NCBI GenBank assembly: GCA_049274895.1
Contig: JBASTM010000013.1
Span: 1 to 25,052 of the forward strand
Reading direction: 5' to 3'
Origin: JACQLN01 sp049274895
GTDB lineage: Bacteria > Patescibacteriota > Minisyncoccia > JACQLN01
Length of the DNA stretch: 25,052 nucleotides
Part shown: piece by piece, positions 20,846-25,052 of the stretch
Numbering within the stretch: the stretch's first letter is position 1
How the letters are laid out: each line of letters starts with the position of its first letter
Position numbers and translations under genes: made by a program
The notes under the pieces: generated by a model
Told to the model about the DNA's origin: nothing
The model's input: only the letters and a program-made list of their open reading frames with translations
Databases searched by the model: none

Positions 20846-23800
20846 ATGCCAGAAAAAAACGATTTTATTTTAATAAGCCAGATAGCCAGAGAAACTCCGT
20901 ATAGTCCGGAGTATTTGAGTTTGTTGGTTAGAAAAGGGCGGATCAGCGGAAAAAAAATAGGGAGAAATTGGCATGTCTCCAGAAGCGCATTGACGGAATA
21001 TTTAGCCGGCCACCGGATGGTGGCGGGGCCTGCCCTCATTTCACCCCTTTCACCCCTTTCATCCCGTTCCATCCCTTTAGCTTCGCTGGCCAGTATGCCG
21101 GAAATGGGTGTAATGGGAGGAATGGGTGAAAAGCGAAAAGAAGAAAGCTTGGCGGCCGATGTTAAAAAAGAATTGGATGAATTGGAAGAAATTTATAAAG
21201 AGCGCGACACCAATACACGAATACGCTCGAATGACGCGAATGAAATTCCTATAAGTCCTATAGGACCGATAAGTCCCATAGGCCCTATAGAAAACAAAAC
21301 AAAATTTTCTTTTCCTTCTTTGCCGAAATGGGAGAAAGGGGTAGTAAAAGCAAAAGGGATGATGCAATGGGTTGAAATCGCCATGGTCAGCGTTTTAGTT
21401 TTAGCTTTTGTGCTGGGCGGCTTCAACCTCAAGTTCGCCAACGCCCTTTACGGCGCAGTCAAAGAATTCGTACAGGATGCCATGACCCTGCAAGGCCACG
21501 TCCCCGGCACCCACGCCAACGACATTCTGCTTTTAGACAAGGAAGGCAAAGTCTCCATCTACGGCCATATCGAAACCCAAGGCCAATTCCGCTCCTATGT
21601 TCAAGACGGCATCGCCCCCATCATTGTTGATTCCAAAACCACCGTAGCCAACCTCTCGGCTGATTACCTAGATAATCTTTCTGCCCAAGACTTTACGCTC
21701 CAGCTGGTCACCAAGAACGGCCCCGTCACCTACGACAACGTGAAACTGGAAGGCGGTGTGGAAGTCGGCTCCCTCCTTAAAGTCAGAAACGCCGCCCAGT
21801 TTCTTGATTCCATCAGCGTGGCCAAAAACCTTTCCATCGGCAGTGACCTCATCACTAATGGCGCCGCCACTATAGCCGGCAAGCTCCAGGCCCTTTCGGG
21901 CGCCCTCTTCGCCGGCCGCGTCACCGTCACCGGCGATGTGGACGTATCCAACTTAATCGCCGCCCAAAGAGGCCAGATCAAAGAAGGCGGCCTTACAGTT
22001 AGCGGCTCGACTCAACTCAACACACTGGGTGTTACCGGCGGCGCCTCCATGAGCGACTTGGGCATCAGCGGCAACTTCAGCGTCGCCGGCAAAGAAATAT
22101 CCCTCGGCGACTCCGGCGCCGACAAGATGACCGTGACCGCCAGTTCCACTTTCAGGGGGCCGTTTGAAGTCACCGGCTACACGGCCAAGTTCGGCCGGGG
22201 CATAGAAGTTCTGGCTAACGGCATCAGCGTTACCGGAGCATCATCAATAACCGGCAACACCACCGTGACCGGATCACTCACAGTCAGCGGCTCTGCCAGC
22301 TACGGCCTTAACTTCGGTGTGGGCACATCAACTCCGGGAGGGGCGTTAGGGGTGAAAGGGGTGGGAATGTTTGAGGGGTTTGTCTCGGCTGATTACTTTA
22401 CATCCACATCAACAAACTCAAGCTGGCTCCAGGGCCGTCTTGGCATTGGCACCACCACACCCCTCGCCCAGCTCTCGGTGGAGTTCACGTCGCTGACCGA
22501 CGATGAGCGTCCGGCTTTTGTTGTTTCCGACGAAGGCACGTCCACTCCGGCTTTTCTGATCAACTATGCCGGGAATGTGGGTGTTGGCATAGCGAGTCCA
22601 ATCACAAAATTTCATATCAACGCTACCGATGGTTTAGTTATTCCCGTAGGCACTACAGTCCAACGCCCCAGTTCCCTGGTTGCCGGCATTATCAGATACA
22701 ATTCCACCTCATCCCAGTTTGAAGGTTACAGTGGTTCCACTTGGGGTTCTCTCGGCGGGGTCATAGATGTGGATCAAGACACTTTTGTCAGCGCGGAAAA
22801 AACGCCGGGCGCCGACAACGACGAATTAAGGTTTTTTACGGCCGGCACCGAAAGATTGGAAATCACCTCGTCCGGCAATCTGGATCTTTTTAACGGAGAT
22901 TTTAATTTAGGCACGGACGGCAAGGCCACCTCCACACTCGCATCTCTCGGCGGCCGCATCAGCATCTACGACAATGCCCAGGCCTCCACATCTCCGGGAG
23001 CCATACTATCTATACACGCCAACACAACAACTCCTGCCTTCCTTCTTAACCAGGCCGGAGCGGGGGACATATTTACGCTGCAGGACAACGGCATCACCGG
23101 TTTGATTCTAAGGGACGGCGCGTTACTTGGTATCGCCACCTCCACTCCCACGGAAAGATTTGAAGTCGCCGGCAACGGCCTGTTCAAAGGCGGTTTGTAT
23201 GTAGAGGCCACATCCACCATGTCCAGCTTGATTGCCACATCCACATTGGAAGTTCGATCCACTGCTTACACCGGCGGCCTCTTATTCGCCGCCTTCAAGG
23301 AGAAAGTCGGCATCGGCACATCCACACCCGGCTCGCTCCTTTCTGTCCACGGAGCCGGCAACATCGGTGAACTGACTGTGGAAGGTTTATTCAAAGGTGG
23401 CACACTTACAGCTACCTCATCTATCATTGCCGCTCTCGGATCAGCCAGCGCCCCCAGCTACACTTTTCTGGGTGACACCAACACCGGTCTCTGGTCAGCC
23501 GCGGCCGATACATTCAACATTTCCACGGCCGGCTCGGAAAGAGTCCGGATAGATTCATCAGGCAATCTTGGCATCGGGACGACGACGCCGGGGAATCTTT
23601 TAGCTGTGGATGGCAATGTAACTATGGACGGCTTGTATGCGATGGGGACGACCACGACATCCAGCTTGATCGCCACATCCACTTTGGAAGTCCGATCCTC
23701 TGCCTACACCGGCGGGCTCTTGTTCGCGGCTTTCAAAGAGAAAGTCGGCATCGGCACCTCCAGTCCCGGTTCTCTGCTCTCCGTGCACGGCAATGCCAAT

Positions 23801-25052
23801 ATTGGTGAACTGACGGTGGAAGGCCCTTTCAAAACTTCATATGTTACATCAACCTCAACCACAGCATCCTTTTTTAATGGAGCGATTGGAATTGGTACCA
23901 CGACTCCGGGGTCAGCTCTATCCGTTAAGGGCGCCGGTTTATTTGAGGGTGATCTGACAACCTCATTTCTTAAATCCACTTCCACTGTGGCTTCTTCTTT
24001 TGGCGGAGCGCTGGGCATGGCCACTTCCAGCCCGTGGGGTCTCTTATCAATAGAACACACCACCGCGCAGGACTTCCGGACGCCCTCATTTGTCATCAGC
24101 GATCAAGGCACCTCCACTCCTTCCATATATGTGGATGGTGGTTATGGCCGGGTCGGTTTTGGCACATCTTCGCCTTATGCTCAATTATCAATAGAGATAA
24201 CCGGCGAACCCGGCAACAACTTTAACGAAGGCCTGCCTGCTTTTGTGGTTTCTGCCCGTGGCACTTCCACTCCGGCTTTCTACATTGCCAGCGCCAACGG
24301 CAATGTTGGTATCGCTACTAGCTCACCTGGTTCGGCTTTCAGCGTCGGCTCGGGAGCTACCGCGCTCTTCAGCAGTACGGCTACCACAACATTCTCGGGC
24401 GGCATCAATGTTAAAGACACTGGCGGGCTTTCATCCGCAACTGGTTTGACGATTACGGGTGGAGATATTCTTTCCAGCGGGAAGCTCACGCTCACCGGCT
24501 CTTCAACATCCACCATTCCGCAGTTAACTTCTACGATATTTACCGTCCCGACATTAGAAGTTTCCACGATACTTAAAAACTCCGGCACGGCGACTTCAAC
24601 CTTTGCCGGAGGGCTTTCTGTGGGCACGGGTGGTCTCAACATCACATCAGGCGGTTTGTATGTGGATGTTGGAGATGTAACCTTTGACCAGAAACTGGTG
24701 GTGAACGGCAACGTCGGCATCGGGACGGTAAGTCCGAATGCAAAATTACACGTAAAAAACACCATTGAAATAGGAGACGCGGGAGTTCAGCATGGTCAAC
24801 TTCAATCATCCGGCAATATGTATTTCCAAATTGATTCAAACAATAACCAGACAGACATGAGTTATAGTTTTAATACCAATTCTGAGACTATTGGTGGAGG
24901 AACGGCTCTAATGACAATAGTAGATACAGGCAACGTCGGCATCGGGACGACGAGTCCGGGGAATCTGTTGGACGTAAACGGATCGGGTAATTTTGACAGT
25001 TTGTACGTGCAAGCCACATCCACCATGTCGTCTTTGATAGCCACCTCCACGC
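20846..25052 (+). CDS. Giant HTH-transmembrane-fibre surface protein (3' end beyond window)
   Basis: ATG 20846 opens a frame with no stop to the window edge, at least 1402 codons. Residues ~6-55 (FILISQIARETPYSPEYLSL, VRKGRISGKKIGRNWHVSRS, ALTEYL) form a helix-turn-helix of the MerR/excisionase type. Residues ~56-172 are a low-complexity linker (ISPLSPLS, MPEMGVMGGMGE, EIPISPIGPISPIGPIE). A single membrane helix follows (~175-197, VEIAMVSVLVLAFVLGGFNL). The rest is Ser/Thr/Gly-rich beta repeat sequence with about 12 copies of VGIGTxTPGxLLxVxG. Such motifs occur in phage tail fibres and trimeric beta-helical adhesins. The HTH would be cytoplasmic and the fibre outside. Parts of the linker are encoded by repeats A and B. 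There is no Shine-Dalgarno sequence, and a terminator abuts the start codon. Possible roles are adhesion to a host cell, or membrane-bound regulation coupled to surface contact; both are inference. Confidence 0.85.
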   Translation, partial: MPEKNDFILISQIARETPYSPEYLSLLVRKGRISGKKIGRNWHVSRSALTEYLAGHRMVAGPALISPLSPLSSRSIPLASLASMPEMGVMGGMGEKRKEESLAADVKKELDELEEIYKERDTNTRIRSNDANEIPISPIGPISPIGPIENKTKFSFPSLPKWEKGVVKAKGMMQWVEIAMVSVLVLAFVLGGFNLKFANALYGAVKEFVQDAMTLQGHVPGTHANDILLLDKEGKVSIYGHIETQGQFRSYVQDGIAPIIVDSKTTVANLSADYLDNLSAQDFTLQLVTKNGPVTYDNVKLEGGVEVGSLLKVRNAAQFLDSISVAKNLSIGSDLITNGAATIAGKLQALSGALFAGRVTVTGDVDVSNLIAAQRGQIKEGGLTVSGSTQLNTLGVTGGASMSDLGISGNFSVAGKEISLGDSGADKMTVTASSTFRGPFEVTGYTAKFGRGIEVLANGISVTGASSITGNTTVTGSLTVSGSASYGLNFGVGTSTPGGALGVKGVGMFEGFVSADYFTSTSTNSSWLQGRLGIGTTTPLAQLSVEFTSLTDDERPAFVVSDEGTSTPAFLINYAGNVGVGIASPITKFHINATDGLVIPVGTTVQRPSSLVAGIIRYNSTSSQFEGYSGSTWGSLGGVIDVDQDTFVSAEKTPGADNDELRFFTAGTERLEITSSGNLDLFNGDFNLGTDGKATSTLASLGGRISIYDNAQASTSPGAILSIHANTTTPAFLLNQAGAGDIFTLQDNGITGLILRDGALLGIATSTPTERFEVAGNGLFKGGLYVEATSTMSSLIATSTLEVRSTAYTGGLLFAAFKEKVGIGTSTPGSLLSVHGAGNIGELTVEGLFKGGTLTATSSIIAALGSASAPSYTFLGDTNTGLWSAAADTFNISTAGSERVRIDSSGNLGIGTTTPGNLLAVDGNVTMDGLYAMGTTTTSSLIATSTLEVRSSAYTGGLLFAAFKEKVGIGTSSPGSLLSVHGNANIGELTVEGPFKTSYVTSTSTTASFFNGAIGIGTTTPGSALSVKGAGLFEGDLTTSFLKSTSTVASSFGGALGMATSSPWGLLSIEHTTAQDFRTPSFVISDQGTSTPSIYVDGGYGRVGFGTSSPYAQLSIEITGEPGNNFNEGLPAFVVSARGTSTPAFYIASANGNVGIATSSPGSAFSVGSGATALFSSTATTTFSGGINVKDTGGLSSATGLTITGGDILSSGKLTLTGSSTSTIPQLTSTIFTVPTLEVSTILKNSGTATSTFAGGLSVGTGGLNITSGGLYVDVGDVTFDQKLVVNGNVGIGTVSPNAKLHVKNTIEIGDAGVQHGQLQSSGNMYFQIDSNNNQTDMSYSFNTNSETIGGGTALMTIVDTGNVGIGTTSPGNLLDVNGSGNFDSLYVQATSTMSSLIATST
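21037..21132. repeat. Opposed repeat B tracts in the fibre gene linker
   Basis: CATTTCACCCCTTTCACCCC-type sequence (21037-21073) is followed by its complement-like form GGAAATGGGTGTAATGGGAG (21100-21119). The two could pair. They encode ISPLSPLS and MPEMGVMGGMGE. Further repeat B is at 21325-21343 and 22336-22370. Confidence 0.65.
21246..21290. repeat. Repeat A within the fibre gene linker
   Basis: TTCCTATAAGTCCTATAGGA then CCGATAAGTCCCATAGGCCC. Bases 21257-21276 are identical to 12603-12622 at the rpoB/rpoC junction. Here it is translated as PISPIGPISPIGPI. Confidence 0.75.
23190..23395. repeat. First copy of a ~200-bp internal duplication in the fibre gene
   Basis: Encodes GLYVEATSTMSSLIATSTLE, VRSTAYTGGLLFAAFKEKVG and IGTSTPGSLLSVHG. 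It is nearly the same as the protein from 23631-23835. A third, truncated copy (SLYVQATSTMSSLIATST) begins near 24996 at the window end. Confidence 0.7.
23631..23835. repeat. Second copy of the internal duplication in the fibre gene
   Basis: Encodes SSLIATSTLEVRSSAYTGGL, LFAAFKEKVGIGTSSPGSLL and SVHGNANIGELTVEG, differing from the first copy at only a few residues. Confidence 0.7.

Noticed and set aside
21730..25050. Many minus-strand frames opposite the fibre gene
   Set aside because: They are short, mutually overlapping and mirror the Gly/Ser/Thr repeats of the plus-strand frame, which is uninterrupted.
20846..25052. CRISPR array, because of regularly spaced similar units
   Set aside because: The units are in-frame protein repeats of variable spacing with silent differences, not identical direct repeats with unique spacers.
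1..25052. Alternative genetic code (UGA as Gly or Trp)
   Set aside because: The conserved genes rpoB, rpoC, rodA, rplJ and rplL read through completely with the standard code and no in-frame TGA.

Overview
The window looks like a piece of a Candidate Phyla Radiation (Patescibacteria, probably Parcubacteria-type) genome. The reasons are compact RNA polymerase subunits (RpoB about 1106 aa), REP-type Y1 transposases with private hairpins, a degenerate PP2C-like membrane protein with a propeller-like tail, and a giant surface fibre with an N-terminal helix-turn-helix. This assignment is inference; no 16S rRNA is present. The standard bacterial code fits: the long genes read through with TGG for Trp and no in-frame TGA.

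Layout. 1-392: the 3' end of a GC-rich, Lys/Ala/Glu-rich coiled-coil gene and its terminator. 394-4621: a minus-strand 1388-aa protein of unknown function with a likely promoter. 4647-5433: a perfect 32-bp palindrome, then a RAYT-type Y1 transposase between two identical hairpins. 5439-6507: a membrane-anchored trypsin-like protease on the minus strand. 6549-8488: a Cas4/RecB-like nuclease and rodA. 8480-8859: the remnant of a second RAYT element, bracketed by a 15-bp direct repeat. 8860-17383: the transcription/translation core, with a promoter and structured leader, rpoB, rpoC, a second promoter, an L10 leader, rplJ and rplL. Here rplJL lie downstream of rpoBC, the reverse of the textbook order. 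17491-19362: the PP2C-like membrane protein on the minus strand. 19442-20078: a wHTH/nucleotidyltransferase-like gene split by a frameshift at an A8 run. 20099-20170: tRNA-Val(CAC). 20247-20471: a small MerR-like DNA-binding protein. 20760-20845: a candidate 71-nt small RNA or attenuator. 20846 to the window end: one uninterrupted frame of over 1400 codons. It encodes a DNA-binding domain, a linker, one membrane helix and an extracellular phage-tail-fibre-like repeat region.

The most unusual signal is not one gene but at least five families of short dispersed repeats, called A to E here. Their copies sit in leaders, start-codon and stop-codon junctions and promoters, and in frame inside genes. 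In coding sequence they occur mainly in the flexible linkers next to membrane segments of three unrelated proteins, and in two variable loops of RpoC. Repeat A ends at or within a few bases of the start codons of rodA, rpoC and the 19442 gene, and contains the stop codons of the nuclease and rpoB. Repeat B contributes the -35 region of the likely rplJL promoter. Repeats A and C lie inside the L10 leader. This looks like a repeat system that has shaped regulatory junctions and protein linkers.
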